A stretch of 42,539 nt of DNA from Chloroflexota bacterium (GCA_016875635.1 VGPD01000015.1:1-42539); one strand, 5' to 3'; positions 23,836 to 34,188 are shown, numbered from the stretch's first letter. The notes: generated from the letters alone by a model not told the origin. Made by a program: numbers and translations.

Positions 23836-25620
23836 ATGAGCACCACGAGCGACCGGCAGCAGGCCCCGCACGTCATTCCCATCATCGAGCAGGAGTTCAC
23901 GGACTTCCGCACGGAGGCGAACGACTTCCTCGCCGGAAACCAGGACGAGAAGAAGTTCATCGGATTCCGCCTGAAGCAGGGCGTCTACGGTCAGCGCCAG
24001 GCGGCGCGACAGATGGTGCGCGTGAAACTGCCGTTCGGGGGCGTCACCCCGCTCCAGCTCGAGGGCTTCGCCCAGGTCGCCGAGCGTTTCGCACCGCTCG
24101 GCAAAGGCCACATCACCACCCGCCAGAACATCCAGTTCCATCACTTCCGTCTCGACGAGGCATACGACCTGTTGAAGGTCCTCGGGGCACATGGACTCTC
24201 CTCGCGCGAGGCGTGCGGGAACGTGGTCCGCAACGTCACCGGCGACCCTTGGGCGGGCATCCGGGCGGACGAGCCGTTCGATATCACGCCGTACGCGGGG
24301 GCCTTCGTGCGCTACTGGGTGCGCAACCCCATCTCGCAGTTGCTCCCACGCAAATTCAAGGTCACCTTCTCCGGCTCCGAGGTGGACGCCGCGATGACCG
24401 CGATCCACGACATCGGCTTCATCCCGCGCATCCGCACCGTGGAAGGCAAGGAAGTCCGCGGCTTCAAGATGGTGGTCGGCGGCGGCCTGTCGACGATGGC
24501 GAAGGAAGCGACCCTTCTCACCGAGTTCGTGCCCGTCGAACAGTTCCTGACCTACTCAGAGGCGGTCATCCGCATCTTCCAGGACGCCAGCGAGCTCCGG
24601 AAGGACATCCACAAGGCACGCCTGAAGTTCCTCGTCCACCGCGTCGGGGCCGAAGCGTTCCGCCAGATGGTGGACGAGCGGCTCGCGCAGGACTGGGCGC
24701 AGCAGGTCCCGCCGCTGGAAGCACTCATATACATCGAGGACGAGCAGGCGCTGGCGCCCGCCCCGTCCGCCTTCGACATCAACACGGTGCCGGTGGCAGA
24801 CCGTCCGGCATTCTCGAAGTGGATGGGTGAGAACGTCCGCGCCCACCGCCAGGCCGGGTATTACGCCGCGGAGGCGAAAGTGCCGCAGGGCGACCTGACG
24901 CCGGCGCAGTTCCGCGGCCTCGCCACGATCCTGGCCGGCCTCGGAGCGGGCCGCGCCCGGATGACGCAGGACCAGAACATTGTGCTCCGCTGGATCCCCG
25001 GCGCGAACCTCCACGCAGTCTGGCAGGCGCTCCAGCCGCTGGGGCTCGGAGGAGCTGGCGTCCAGACCATCGAAGATGTCGTCTCCTGCCCGGGCACGGA
25101 CTCCTGCAAGCTCGGCATCACCTCGTCGATGGGCCTCAACCGCGCGATCTCGGAACAGGTACGAGCGCTGGACATCACCGACCCGCTGACGCGGAAGGTC
25201 CTGATCAACATCTCCGGATGCCCGAACTCCTGCGGCCAGCACCACCTGGGGAACATCGGTTTCCACGGCGCGGCGATGAAGAACGACGACCGGCAGATCC
25301 CGGCCTACAACGTTTTCCTCGGCGGGATGCGCCGCGAGGGCGAAACGCTCCGCATCGGCTCCGTCGCGCGCCTCCGCATCCCGGCGAAGCGTGTCCCCGT
25401 CGCCGTCGAACGGTTCATCTCGGTTTACGAAGGCGGCCGCGAGGCCGGCGAAGAGTTCAACGCGTTCGTCGACCGTGTCGGTGTGAAGCCGTTCGAGGCG
25501 GCGGTGCAGGACCTCTCGGTCACGCCCAAATTCGCCACCGACAACTTCCAGGAATTCATCGACTGGGAGCGCGAGGGCCTCTACGTCCTCGAGCGCGGTG
25601 AAGGCGAGTGCGCCGTCTAG
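23836..25620 (+). CDS. Assimilatory siroheme sulfite (or nitrite) reductase
   Basis: 594-residue ferredoxin-type reductase that converts sulfite to sulfide with six electrons. It has the duplicated ferredoxin-like and siroheme domain arrangement. The siroheme/4Fe-4S ligands are visible as CPGTDSC (Cys418, Cys424) and CPNSC (Cys462, Cys466) followed by GQHHLGNIGFHG. Other landmarks are GKGHITTRQNIQFHHF in the first half and RARMTQDQNIVLRW in the second. The ATG at 23836 starts the family homology; the longer upstream frame crosses the promoter. Nitrite reductases are very similar, but the operon (APS reductase, sulfate adenylyltransferase, siroheme synthase) favours sulfite. It is the first gene of a ten-gene unit. 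Confidence 0.9.
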   Translation: MSTTSDRQQAPHVIPIIEQEFTDFRTEANDFLAGNQDEKKFIGFRLKQGVYGQRQAARQMVRVKLPFGGVTPLQLEGFAQVAERFAPLGKGHITTRQNIQFHHFRLDEAYDLLKVLGAHGLSSREACGNVVRNVTGDPWAGIRADEPFDITPYAGAFVRYWVRNPISQLLPRKFKVTFSGSEVDAAMTAIHDIGFIPRIRTVEGKEVRGFKMVVGGGLSTMAKEATLLTEFVPVEQFLTYSEAVIRIFQDASELRKDIHKARLKFLVHRVGAEAFRQMVDERLAQDWAQQVPPLEALIYIEDEQALAPAPSAFDINTVPVADRPAFSKWMGENVRAHRQAGYYAAEAKVPQGDLTPAQFRGLATILAGLGAGRARMTQDQNIVLRWIPGANLHAVWQALQPLGLGGAGVQTIEDVVSCPGTDSCKLGITSSMGLNRAISEQVRALDITDPLTRKVLINISGCPNSCGQHHLGNIGFHGAAMKNDDRQIPAYNVFLGGMRREGETLRIGSVARLRIPAKRVPVAVERFISVYEGGREAGEEFNAFVDRVGVKPFEAAVQDLSVTPKFATDNFQEFIDWEREGLYVLERGEGECAV

Positions 25621-25647
25621 CCGCTGTCGCCCGACCGCGCGGATGCG

Positions 25648-25667
25648 GGGCGGGCGATGGCCCGCCC
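25648..25667 (+). terminator. Intergenic hairpin between sulfite reductase and APS reductase genes
   Basis: An 8-bp GC stem (GGGCGGGC with GCCCGCCC, GATG loop) in the 90-base gap. There is no T-run after it, so it is more likely an mRNA processing or stabilising hairpin, or a partial attenuator, than a full terminator. Confidence 0.4.
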
Positions 25668-25710
25668 GCTCCATTCACCGGGACATCTGCCGGTGAGAAG
25701 GGAACCACCG

Positions 25711-26427
25711 ATGACGACCACACCAGCCACGGACGAACTGGCAGCCATCGAGGCAGCCGAGGCCCGGCTGCACGACGCCGAGCCCGAGGCGATCCTCGAA
25801 TGGGTGTTCAGGCGGTACGGCACGGGCGTCACACTCGCCTCGGCGTTCGGCAATACCGCCGATGCCGTGCTCATGGACATGGTTGCAAAGGTCGCCCCGG
25901 GCACCGAGGTCTTCTACCTGGACACCGACTTCCTCTTCCCCGAGACGCACGAGTTCATCGCGAAATCCCGCGAGAAATATGGCGACCGGATCGACTTGAG
26001 GATGTACAAGACCGACCTGACGCCGGAGGCGCAGGCGCTAAAGTTCGGAGAGCGGCTCTGGGAGCAGCACCCGGACCAGTGCTGCGAGATCCGCAAGGTA
26101 GAGCCGATCCACCAGGCGCTGCACGGCAAGCGCGCATGGATCACAGGCATCCGCCGCGACCAGTCGGAGACCCGAGCCAACGCCCCGGCGGTGACGTGGG
26201 ACGGCAAGTTCGGCCTGGCGAAGGCGAACCCGCTCGTGACCTGGGACGAGAAGAAGTCCTGGGCGTACATCTTCGCGAACGACGTCCCCTACAGCCCGCT
26301 GCACGACCGGAACTACCCGACGGTCGGTTGCACCAACTGCACGCGCGCGGTGATGCCCGGAGAGGACCAACGGGCGGGGCGCTGGTCAGGCACCGACAAA
26401 ATCGAGTGCGGCCTGCACCTCGGATAG
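25711..26427 (+). CDS. cysH: Adenylylsulfate (APS) reductase, CysH family with 4Fe-4S cysteines
   Basis: 238-residue thioredoxin-dependent reductase that turns activated sulfate into sulfite. The nucleotide site is in TLASAFGNTADAVL, a PP-loop variant. The cysteine set CC (124, 125) plus C-x2-C (207, 210) marks the iron-sulfur form that uses APS; PAPS reductases lack it. The catalytic cysteine is in the ECGLH C-terminus (Cys233). Other signatures are YLDTDFLFPETHEF and ITGIRRDQSETRA. An AAGGGA site precedes ATG 25711. This fits the rest of the operon, which has cysD and cysN but no APS kinase. Confidence 0.94.
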   Translation: MTTTPATDELAAIEAAEARLHDAEPEAILEWVFRRYGTGVTLASAFGNTADAVLMDMVAKVAPGTEVFYLDTDFLFPETHEFIAKSREKYGDRIDLRMYKTDLTPEAQALKFGERLWEQHPDQCCEIRKVEPIHQALHGKRAWITGIRRDQSETRANAPAVTWDGKFGLAKANPLVTWDEKKSWAYIFANDVPYSPLHDRNYPTVGCTNCTRAVMPGEDQRAGRWSGTDKIECGLHLG

Positions 26428-26445
26428 CGGACGCGGAGCGACGTC

Positions 26446-27360
26446 ATGAGCGGCACGGCGACACGACTGACGCACCTCCAGACCCTGGAGGCCGAGTCGA
26501 TCTTCATTATCCGCGAGGTCGCGGCGGAATTTGAGCGCCCCGGGATGCTCTTCTCCGGCGGGAAAGACTCGATCGTGATGCTCCGGCTGGCGGAGAAGGC
26601 ATTCGCGCCCGCCCGCATCCCGTTTCCGCTCGTCCATATCGACACGGGGCACAACTTCGACGAGGTCATGGAGTATCGCGACCGACGCGTCGCCGAACTC
26701 GGCGTCCGCCTGATCGTCGGCTCCGTACAGGAGGCGATCGACGCGGGCAGGCTGGTGGAGGAGACCGGGCCGCGCGCCTCACGGAACCGGCTGCAGACCC
26801 CGGTGCTGCTGGAGACCCTGGCCCGGTACGAGTTCGACGCCGTCTTCGGCGGCGGCAGACGCGATGAGGAGAAAGCTCGGGCGAAAGAGCGCGTCTACTC
26901 GTTCCGCGACGAGTTCGGCCAGTGGGACCCGAAGAACCAGCGCCCGGAGCTCTGGAACCTTTACAACGGACGTCACCGCAAGGGCGAACATCTCCGGATC
27001 TTCCCCCTCTCCAACTGGACCGAGATGGACATCTGGGAGTACATCGCCAACGACGGGATCGAAGTGCCCTCCATCTACTACGCCCACCGTCGTGAGGTCT
27101 TCACCCGCGACGGCATGCTCATGGCGACCAATCAGCACATGACCCTCTTGCCGGGTGAGCGCCCGTTCACAGAAACCGTGCGCTACCGCACCGTGGGCGA
27201 CATGACCTGCACGGCCGCGATCCGCAGCGACGCGGCGACCGTCGAGGAGGTCATCGCCGAAACCGCGGCCACCCGCATCACCGAGCGCGGCGCTACGAGG
27301 GCAGACGACCGTTTCTCCGAAGCCGCAATGGAAGACCGAAAGCGCGAGGGGTATTTCTAG
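26446..27360 (+). CDS. cysD: Sulfate adenylyltransferase subunit 2
   Basis: 304-residue catalytic subunit of ATP sulfurylase, which makes APS from ATP and sulfate. The PP-loop SGGKDS is at residues 37-42 in [20 protein letters not shown]. The sequence continues with [40 protein letters not shown] and [15 protein letters not shown], all standard CysD blocks, and it is full length. GGAG lies upstream of the ATG, and the stop overlaps the GTG of cysN by one base (TAGTG). It works as a complex with the CysN GTPase, whose gene is frameshifted here. Confidence 0.96.
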   Translation: MSGTATRLTHLQTLEAESIFIIREVAAEFERPGMLFSGGKDSIVMLRLAEKAFAPARIPFPLVHIDTGHNFDEVMEYRDRRVAELGVRLIVGSVQEAIDAGRLVEETGPRASRNRLQTPVLLETLARYEFDAVFGGGRRDEEKARAKERVYSFRDEFGQWDPKNQRPELWNLYNGRHRKGEHLRIFPLSNWTEMDIWEYIANDGIEVPSIYYAHRREVFTRDGMLMATNQHMTLLPGERPFTETVRYRTVGDMTCTAAIRSDAATVEEVIAETAATRITERGATRADDRFSEAAMEDRKREGYF

Positions 27361-28621
27361 TGGAACTGCTCCGCTTCGCCACGATCGGTTCCGTCGACGA
27401 CGGGAAGAGCACGCTGATCGGCCGGCTGCTCTACGACGCCAAGTCGATCTTCGAGGACCAGTGGGACGCCATCGAGCGGACGAGCCAGAACCGCGGCGAA
27501 GAGTATGTGAACCTTGCACTGCTCACAGACGGCCTCCGTGCCGAACGGGAGCAGGGCATCACGATCGACGTCGCCTACCGGTATTTCGCCACGCCGCGGC
27601 GCAAGTTCATCATCGCGGACACGCCGGGCCACGTGCAGTACACGCGGAACATGGTGACGGCGCGTCGACGGCCGACGTCGCGCTCATCCTGATCGACGCG
27701 CGACAGGGGGTCGTCGAACAGTCACGTCGACATGCCTTCATCTCGTCGCTCCTCGGCATCCGCCACCTCGTCGTCTGCGTAAACAAGATGGACCTGGTCG
27801 GTTTCGAGCAGTCGGCATTCGAGGCGGTGCATAAGGACTTCCAGCACTTCGCTCGAAGGCTCAAGGAAGTGGAGATCACCTTCATCCCGATCTCGGCGTT
27901 GAACGGGGACAACGTGGTCGACTGTTCGCCGGCGATGGCCTGGTACCACGGGCCCACGCTGCTCGAGCACCTCGAGACACTCGACGTCACCGACGCCGAG
28001 GACTTCGACCACCCTCGGTTCCCGGTGCAGTACGTCATCCGTCCGATGAGCGCGGAACACCACGACTACCGCGGCTACGCCGGGGCCGTCGCAGGCGGCG
28101 CGTTCCACCCCGGTGACGAAGTCATGGTGCTCCCATCGGGCCGCCGCACCCGCATCGAAGCCCTCGACACTTTCGACGGGAGCCTCGCCGAGGCAATCCC
28201 CCCGATGTCCGTGACCCTCCGCCTCGCTGACGACGTCGACGTTTCCCGTGGGGATCTGATCGCCTCCATCGCCTATCCGCCAAAGTCGGCACGAGAGATC
28301 GAGGCGTGGGTCTGCTGGATGTCGGAGCGCGGGAGCCTGGCGGCTGGCGCCCGTTACGCGATCAAGCACACGAGCCATTCCACGCGTGCGATCGTGCAGT
28401 CGGTCGAGGGACGGCTGGACATCAATTCGCTGAAAGAGGAATCCGGGGAAGCCCTGAGTCTCAACGAAATCGGCCGGATACGGTTGAAGACGACCGAGCC
28501 TCTGTCTGTGGACTGGTATTCTCAGAACCGGCGTACCGGCTCGTTCATCCTGATCGACGAGATCACGAACAACACCGTGGGCGCCGGGATGATCGTGGGC
28601 GCGACGGAGGAGGACGACTAG
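27360..28621 (+). pseudogene. cysN: Sulfate adenylyltransferase subunit 1 (CysN GTPase), frameshifted by one missing base
   Basis: The first 100 codons encode the GTPase G1 loop GSVDDGKST (residues 10-18), the switch region [15 protein letters not shown] and the G3 motif [15 protein letters not shown]. At about 27659-27660 the frame shifts: the sequence ACGGCGCG would need one more G (ACGGGCGCG) to give the family sequence [17 protein letters not shown]. The rest, in the shifted frame, has the G4 motif NKMD, RFPVQYVIRP and later beta-barrel domains to 28621. No APS kinase domain follows. GTP hydrolysis by CysN drives APS formation, so a broken gene would disable the pathway unless rescued by frameshifting. 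A dropped base in a G-run is a common assembly error, and I favour that because all nine other genes of the operon are intact. Confidence 0.93.
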
Positions 28622-28739
28622 GCCGTCCGAAGGTCGCCAATCCTTGGTGACTCCCGTCGAACCTCGGGAGGCGCATCGGCCGGGACGCCGCCTAGAGTGG
28701 AGCCACGGGCGGAGACGACGCAGGGGCAGGGCACGAGTC

Positions 28740-29471
28740 GTGGGGTACTACCCGATCTACCTGGAACTCGAACACATCCCCGTCCTGCTGGTGGGCGGTG
28801 GCCATGTCGCGCTTGAGAAGATCGGCCGTCTGGTCGACTCCGGCGCCCAGGTCACGCTCGTGGCGCCCGACCTCATCCCGCCCGTCCAGGCCTATGCGGA
28901 CGCCGGCCGCGTGCGCTGGCTCTCCCGACCGTTCGCAGACGGCGACACCGCCGGCCAGCAGTTCGTCTTCGTCGCAACCGACAACGGCGAGGTGAACCGC
29001 CGCGTGGCCGACGAAGCTCGGGCGGCCGGCATCCTGGTGAACGCCGCGGACGACGTCGACAACTGCGACTTCATCCTCCCCTCCGTCGTGCGCAAGGGGC
29101 CGATCCAGATCGCCTCCTCCACCGCCGGCACGTCACCTGCGATGGCGCGCTGGCTGCGTGAACGGCTCACCGAATTCCTCACCGACGACATCGAGATCCT
29201 CGCGACGCTTCTCGGAGACATCCGTCGCGAGGTACGGGCGGGAGACCGCGAGTGCGCCGGACGCTGCGAGCGCGCGCTGACACCGCCACCACTACTCTGC
29301 GAAACCTGCCCGAACCGCATCCCCACCGACCGCTGGCAAGAGGCAATCGACAGCGAGGTCATGCGGCTGATCGCCAAGCGCGATATCGACAGCGCCCGGG
29401 CGCGGATTGTGCACGGCCTGCACCGCGATGCCCTCATTGAATCGCCGACGTGGCGAAAGCCCGTGCCATGA
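28740..29471 (+). CDS. Precorrin-2 dehydrogenase/sirohydrochlorin ferrochelatase, Met8-like, with C-terminal cysteines
   Basis: 243-residue enzyme of siroheme synthesis, which oxidises precorrin-2 and may insert iron. It starts YYPIYLELEHIPVLLVGGGH, with the NAD-binding GGGHVA at residues 19-24. The dimer region contains NAADDVDNCDFILPSVVRKG and the central domain STAGTSPAMARWLRERL. Near the end there is a cysteine set C172-x3-C176-x10-C187-x2-C190 (DRECAGRCERA and LLCETCPN), which I do not know from standard Met8. GTG 28740 was chosen because homology starts there. The stop overlaps the hemA ATG as ATGA. The methyltransferase that supplies precorrin-2 is the CobA domain encoded four genes on. 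Placed after the siroheme-dependent reductase genes, it supplies their cofactor. Confidence 0.9.
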   Translation: MGYYPIYLELEHIPVLLVGGGHVALEKIGRLVDSGAQVTLVAPDLIPPVQAYADAGRVRWLSRPFADGDTAGQQFVFVATDNGEVNRRVADEARAAGILVNAADDVDNCDFILPSVVRKGPIQIASSTAGTSPAMARWLRERLTEFLTDDIEILATLLGDIRREVRAGDRECAGRCERALTPPPLLCETCPNRIPTDRWQEAIDSEVMRLIAKRDIDSARARIVHGLHRDALIESPTWRKPVP

Positions 29472-30736
29472 TTACGGCTGCCGGGTTCTCTCACCACACG
29501 ACGCCGGTACATGTCCGCGAACGGCTCACGCCGCCTCCGGACGACGTCCCGGGCATCCTGCGGCGGGCCCGTGGGGAGTTCGGCGCGGCCACGTTGATCT
29601 CTACCTGCACCCGCGTGGAGCTCTACCTTTCCGGCGAGTACGACGCGCGCCCCGTCATCGGCTTCCTTGCCCGAGAGTTCGGCACCGACGGCGACGCCGC
29701 CGAGCGCTACCTTCAGTCCTGGCACGGCATCGACGCCGTCGAGCACCTCTACCGTGTCTCCAGCGGCCTCGACTCTATGGTAGTGGGTGAGACGGAGATC
29801 CTCGGGCAGGTGCGCGCCGGATTCTCCGAGGCCGTCCGCGCCGGAACACATGACGCCATGCTGTCGCGCCTGTTCCACACGGCCGTCCGCACCGGACGAC
29901 GTGCCCGCAACGAGACCGGCATCGTCGACGGCGCCCTTTCCGTCTCCTCGATCGCCGCTCAGCAGGTGCGTGCCCTGCTCCCCGACATCACCACCGCCCG
30001 TGTCCTCGTCGTCGGTGCGGGCGAGGCAGGGCAACTGGCGGCTCAGGCGATCGTCGCGGCAGGCGCGCGCGATGTCGTGGTGACGAACCGCACGTTTGCC
30101 CGCGCGGAGTCGGTCGCGGCCGCCCTCGGTGGGACGGCCGTCCCGTTCGAGGCGCTGTCGGAAACGCTGTCCTCTGCTCATGTCGTCGTCGGCGCCGCGG
30201 GCACAGCCACGCCGCTTATCGACCGTGCGCACATGGAGGCCGCGCTCGCGAGCCGCGACGGCGTGCCGTTGTTGATCATCGACATCGCAATGCCGCGGAC
30301 GGTCGACCCGGCCGCCCGAGCGCTTCCCGGCGTCGTGTACTACGACCTCGACGACCTCCAGACGCTCGCCGACCACGCCAGCGCCGCTCGCGCTTCCGAG
30401 GTCGCCGCCGTCGAAGCGATCGTGGCGGAGGAGACCGCGCGGTTCGCCGCGTGGGGCGCCCGGCTGCGCATCGTGCCGACGATCGCCGCGCTCACGGAGC
30501 GGACCGAGGCCCTGCGCAGTGCTGAGGTCACGAAGGTCATGCGTCGCCTGCGCCTCGACGGCCCCGAGCGGGAACAGGTCGAAGAACTGATGCAAGCGGC
30601 GACACGCGGCCTGGTGAATCAGATGCTCGCCGGGCCAATCGCCACGCTGAGCGAGCGTCACGACCAGGACGGCTACCTGGACACGGTGCGTGAGCTGTTT
30701 CGCCTTGACGAAACGCGCGCGGCTGACGCGGACTGA
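29468..30736 (+). CDS. hemA: Glutamyl-tRNA reductase
   Basis: 422-residue NADPH-dependent enzyme that converts glutamyl-tRNA to glutamate-1-semialdehyde, the first committed step of tetrapyrrole synthesis by the C5 pathway. The catalytic cysteine is Cys47 in LISTCTRVELYL. Other signatures are GLDSMVVGETEILGQVR, the nucleotide site VVGAGEAGQLA, and the C-terminal dimerisation helix with VEELMQAATRGLVNQML. Start ATG 29468 overlaps the previous stop as ATGA. Full length, no lesions. The pairing with hemL fits the C5 route. Confidence 0.97.
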   Translation: MITAAGFSHHTTPVHVRERLTPPPDDVPGILRRARGEFGAATLISTCTRVELYLSGEYDARPVIGFLAREFGTDGDAAERYLQSWHGIDAVEHLYRVSSGLDSMVVGETEILGQVRAGFSEAVRAGTHDAMLSRLFHTAVRTGRRARNETGIVDGALSVSSIAAQQVRALLPDITTARVLVVGAGEAGQLAAQAIVAAGARDVVVTNRTFARAESVAAALGGTAVPFEALSETLSSAHVVVGAAGTATPLIDRAHMEAALASRDGVPLLIIDIAMPRTVDPAARALPGVVYYDLDDLQTLADHASAARASEVAAVEAIVAEETARFAAWGARLRIVPTIAALTERTEALRSAEVTKVMRRLRLDGPEREQVEELMQAATRGLVNQMLAGPIATLSERHDQDGYLDTVRELFRLDETRAADAD

Positions 30737-30737
30737 C

Positions 30738-31646
30738 GTGCGCACACTCCGCATCGCGACTCGGACCTCCACGCTCGCCCTCGTGCAGACGAACCTTGCC
30801 GGGGCTGCGATCCGTGGCGCTCATCCTGGCGTCTCAGTCGAACTCGTTGAGGTGACGACTCGCGGTGACCGCGACCAGGCGACGCCATTGCGAGCGATGG
30901 GCGGCGAAGGCGTGTTCGTCGCAGCCGTGCGCGACGCCGTACGCGACGGCCGGGCCGACGTGGCGATGCATTCACTGAAGGACATGCCATCCGCGAGCGT
31001 CCCGGGCCTCGTCATCGGGGCGATGCTGGAACGCGCCGACCCGCGCGACGTCTTCGTGGGTCGCGGCGGCCGTCGCCTCCGCGACCTCCCCGCCGGCGCC
31101 CGCGTCGGTACGAGCGCGACCCGGCGAGCCGCGATCCTGCGCGCGATGCGCCCCGACCTGGAGATCGCGGAGATCCGAGGGAACGTCGACACACGCCTCG
31201 CGAAGGTCGAGCGCGGCGAGTATGACGGCGCGATCCTCGCGGCCGCCGGGCTCCTCCGTCTCGGACGGCTGAACGAGGCCACCGAAATCTACGAGGCGCA
31301 GGCGTTCCTCCCCTCTCCCGGCCAAGGTGTGATCGCCCTTGAATGCCGCGCGGATGACACCTCGACGCGGATCCTTCTGGAGGCGATCGACCACGCTCCG
31401 ACTCGCGTCGCGGCAACAGCGGAACGTGCCGTCCTGGCGGCCCTGGGTGCAGGTTGCCAGCTTGGCGTGGCCGCCTACGCACAGCACGACGACGAACTGC
31501 TCACCGTCCGCGCGATGCTCGCTCCCGCGGATGCCGACGGGATGCCCGTCTTCGGCGACGCCACCGGACGGGCTTCGGAGGCAGCGGCGCTCGGATTCGG
31601 ACTCGGCGAGCGGCTGAAGGCCGCGCTCGAGGGCGGCGTGGCGTGA
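30738..31646 (+). CDS. hemC: Hydroxymethylbilane synthase (porphobilinogen deaminase)
   Basis: 302-residue cytoplasmic enzyme that polymerises four porphobilinogens to hydroxymethylbilane. The N-terminus LRIATRTSTLALVQTNL and the segment MHSLKDMPS are standard, as are GTSATRRAAILRAM, IRGNVDTRLAKVERGEYDG and FLPSPGQGVIALE. The dipyrromethane cofactor attaches to Cys240 in GAGCQLGVAAYA. GTG 30738 starts one base after the hemA stop. Its stop overlaps the next gene as GTGA. Confidence 0.96.
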   Translation: MRTLRIATRTSTLALVQTNLAGAAIRGAHPGVSVELVEVTTRGDRDQATPLRAMGGEGVFVAAVRDAVRDGRADVAMHSLKDMPSASVPGLVIGAMLERADPRDVFVGRGGRRLRDLPAGARVGTSATRRAAILRAMRPDLEIAEIRGNVDTRLAKVERGEYDGAILAAAGLLRLGRLNEATEIYEAQAFLPSPGQGVIALECRADDTSTRILLEAIDHAPTRVAATAERAVLAALGAGCQLGVAAYAQHDDELLTVRAMLAPADADGMPVFGDATGRASEAAALGFGLGERLKAALEGGVA

Positions 31647-33187
31647 CCCTGGGCCACGTCTGGCTCGTCGGAGCCGGGCCGGGCGACCCCGGCTTCATCA
31701 CCGTGAACGGTCTCGCGGCGTTGCGACGCGCCGATGTGGTCATCTACGACCGCCTCGCCTCCCGCGACCTACTCGATGAAACCCCCACCGAAGCCATCCG
31801 GATCGACGCTGGGAAGAGCGCCGGCGACCACACGCTGACGCAGGATGAGATCAACGCACTGCTGGTCGAGTACGGGCTCGCGGGCCGGCGCGTGGTACGC
31901 CTCAAGGGTGGCGACCCGTACGTCTTCGGCCGGGGTGGCGAGGAAGCCCTCGCGCTCGCCGAAGCCGGTGTGCCCTGTACCGTCATCCCCGGCGTGACCT
32001 CGGCCATTGGCGGACTGGCAGCAGGGGGCATTCCGGTCACGCACCGTGCCGTCGCCACCTCGTTCACGGTCGTGACGGGCCATGAGGATCCGACGAAGCC
32101 GCACGAAGGCGTTGACTGGGCGCGCCTGGCGGGCGCGACCGACACGATCGTCGTCCTGATGGGGACTGCCCGTCTCGACAGCATAGCGCACGCACTGATC
32201 GAGGGCGGCCGTCCCGCGACCACGCCCGCCGCCGTTGTCCAGGAGGCCAGCACGCCCCGCCAGCGCGCCGTCACGGGCACCCTCGCCACCATCGGCGAGC
32301 TCGCGCGCACCGCTCAGATCGGCACACCGGCACTCTTCGCTGTGGGTGATGTCGTCGCGTTCCAGCGGTCGCTGGCCCCCGCGACACTTGCCCCGCTCGC
32401 CGGGAAACGGGTCCTCATCACACGCACTCGCGCACAGGCTTCAACACTGGCCGAAGCGCTCCGCCTGGAGGGAGCGCACCCGCTGCTGCTCCCTGCCATC
32501 GAACTCGACCGCCGCGTGGACGCAGCGGCGGCCGCCCGGGCTGCCGCCGCACTTGGCGGTGGCGCGTATGCGTGGACGGTCTTCACCTCCGCCAACGCCG
32601 TCGAGGCGTTCCTCGATGCTCTCTTCGCGGCCGGCGGCGACGCGCGCAGTCTCGGACGGACCCGGATCGCCGCCATCGGCGCCGCTACCGAGCGGGCGCT
32701 GCACATGCGCGGCCTGCGCGCCGATCTGGTCCCTTCGGAGGCCATCGGCGAAGCGCTGGGTACCGCACTCGCGGTGCACGTCTCCGGGAGCCGGGTGCTC
32801 CTGCCCCGCGCCGAGGGCGCACGCGACGCGCTCCCCTCGGCCCTCCGTGCCGCTGGCGCGGACGTCGAGGAACTGACGCTCTACCTCGCGGCCCCGCCCG
32901 CCGATCCACCGGCGGAGGTACTCGCCGCCGTCCAAGGCGGGCAGTTCGACGTGGCGATGTTCACCTCTTCATCCACGGTCACGAACCTTGCGGCGATGCT
33001 CGGGGGCGACCTGAGCACCCTCGGCAACGCGGTGATCGCCTGCATCGGACCGATTGTGGCGGGAACGGCCCGAGAGCACGGCCTGCGTGTGGACGTGGTG
33101 GCCGAGCCGCATACGATCGAGGGACTGGTCGAGGCCACGCGGGCATTCTTGCACGCACGTCGCCCCGCACGGACGGAGGTCCGCTGA
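31643..33187 (+). CDS. Fused uroporphyrinogen-III methyltransferase and uroporphyrinogen-III synthase (CobA-HemD)
   Basis: 514-residue bifunctional protein. Residues 1 to about 250 are the S-adenosylmethionine-dependent methyltransferase that makes precorrin-2: [46 protein letters not shown] and [18 protein letters not shown] junction at [20 protein letters not shown] leads into the HemD domain (about 260-514), which cyclises hydroxymethylbilane: [16 protein letters not shown] and [17 protein letters not shown]. This fusion order is common in several bacterial phyla. Both domains look complete. It is the branch point: methylation commits the ring to siroheme, while the unmethylated ring goes to heme. 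GTG overlaps the hemC stop; the stop overlaps hemB as TGATG. Confidence 0.95.
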   Translation: MTLGHVWLVGAGPGDPGFITVNGLAALRRADVVIYDRLASRDLLDETPTEAIRIDAGKSAGDHTLTQDEINALLVEYGLAGRRVVRLKGGDPYVFGRGGEEALALAEAGVPCTVIPGVTSAIGGLAAGGIPVTHRAVATSFTVVTGHEDPTKPHEGVDWARLAGATDTIVVLMGTARLDSIAHALIEGGRPATTPAAVVQEASTPRQRAVTGTLATIGELARTAQIGTPALFAVGDVVAFQRSLAPATLAPLAGKRVLITRTRAQASTLAEALRLEGAHPLLLPAIELDRRVDAAAAARAAAALGGGAYAWTVFTSANAVEAFLDALFAAGGDARSLGRTRIAAIGAATERALHMRGLRADLVPSEAIGEALGTALAVHVSGSRVLLPRAEGARDALPSALRAAGADVEELTLYLAAPPADPPAEVLAAVQGGQFDVAMFTSSSTVTNLAAMLGGDLSTLGNAVIACIGPIVAGTAREHGLRVDVVAEPHTIEGLVEATRAFLHARRPARTEVR

Positions 33188-34188
33188 TGGTCGCAACGAC
33201 CCGCTTCGCGCCGTTTACCCGCACGCGTCGCACCCGCCGCAGCGAGGCGATGCGCGCCCTGGTGCGTGAGACGCGCCTTGACCCGTCGCAGTTCGTCTAC
33301 CCGATGTTCGTCACCCACGGCCGGGGGATCCGGCAGGAGATCTCCTCGATGCCCGGCCAGTACCAGCTGAGCGTGGACATGCTCGCCACCGAGGTCACCG
33401 AGTTGCGCGAGCTCGGCGTCCGCGCGGTGCTGCTCTTTGGCCTCCCCGCAACCAAGGACGCCGAAGGCACTGAAGCGTACGCGGACGACGGGATCGTGCA
33501 GCAGGCGATCCGGGAGTTGAAGCGGCTCGATCCGGGCCTCGTGACCATCGCGGACATCTGCCTGTGCGAGTACACGGACCACGGCCACTGCGGCATCCTC
33601 ACTGCGACAGGGGAGGTGGACAACGACCCGTCGCTCGACCTGCTGTCGCGGATGGCCGTCTCCACGGCGCGCGCAGGCGCCGACCTCATCGCCCCGAGCG
33701 ACATGATGGACGGGCGAGTGGGAGCGATCCGCGAGGCCCTCGACGATGCCGGATACACCTCGACCCCGATCATGGCGTACTCGGCGAAATACGCCTCTGC
33801 CTTCTACGGTCCGTTCCGAGAAGCAGCGGGGTCCACGCCGCAATTCGGCGACCGCCGCGGCTATCAGATGGACTCCGCGAACGGCCGGGAGGCCCTGCAC
33901 GAGGTGGAGGCCGACATCGAGGAGTCCGCGGACATCGTCATGGTGAAACCGGCGTTGGCCTACCTCGACGTCATTCGGATGGTACGCGATCGTACCGACC
34001 TCCCGCTGGCCGCGTACAACGTCTCCGGTGAGTACGCGATGGTGAAGGCGGCTGCCGCGAACGGCTGGCTGGACGAACGGCGGATCGTCCTCGAGATCCT
34101 CACTTCGATCGCACGGGCGGGCGCAGGGATCATCATCACCTACCACGCGAAAGACGCCGCGCGCTGGCTGCGTGAGGATCGCCCGTGA
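33187..34188 (+). CDS. hemB: Delta-aminolevulinic acid dehydratase (porphobilinogen synthase), zinc type
   Basis: 333-residue enzyme that joins two aminolevulinates to porphobilinogen. The zinc ligands are C125, C127 and C135 in [14 protein letters not shown], so the active-site metal is zinc and not magnesium. The Schiff-base lysines are Lys201 ([18 protein letters not shown]) and Lys254 ([11 protein letters not shown]). It also has [23 protein letters not shown] 33187 overlaps the previous stop by one base; the stop overlaps hemL as GTGA. Complete. Confidence 0.97.
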   Translation: MVATTRFAPFTRTRRTRRSEAMRALVRETRLDPSQFVYPMFVTHGRGIRQEISSMPGQYQLSVDMLATEVTELRELGVRAVLLFGLPATKDAEGTEAYADDGIVQQAIRELKRLDPGLVTIADICLCEYTDHGHCGILTATGEVDNDPSLDLLSRMAVSTARAGADLIAPSDMMDGRVGAIREALDDAGYTSTPIMAYSAKYASAFYGPFREAAGSTPQFGDRRGYQMDSANGREALHEVEADIEESADIVMVKPALAYLDVIRMVRDRTDLPLAAYNVSGEYAMVKAAAANGWLDERRIVLEILTSIARAGAGIIITYHAKDAARWLREDRP

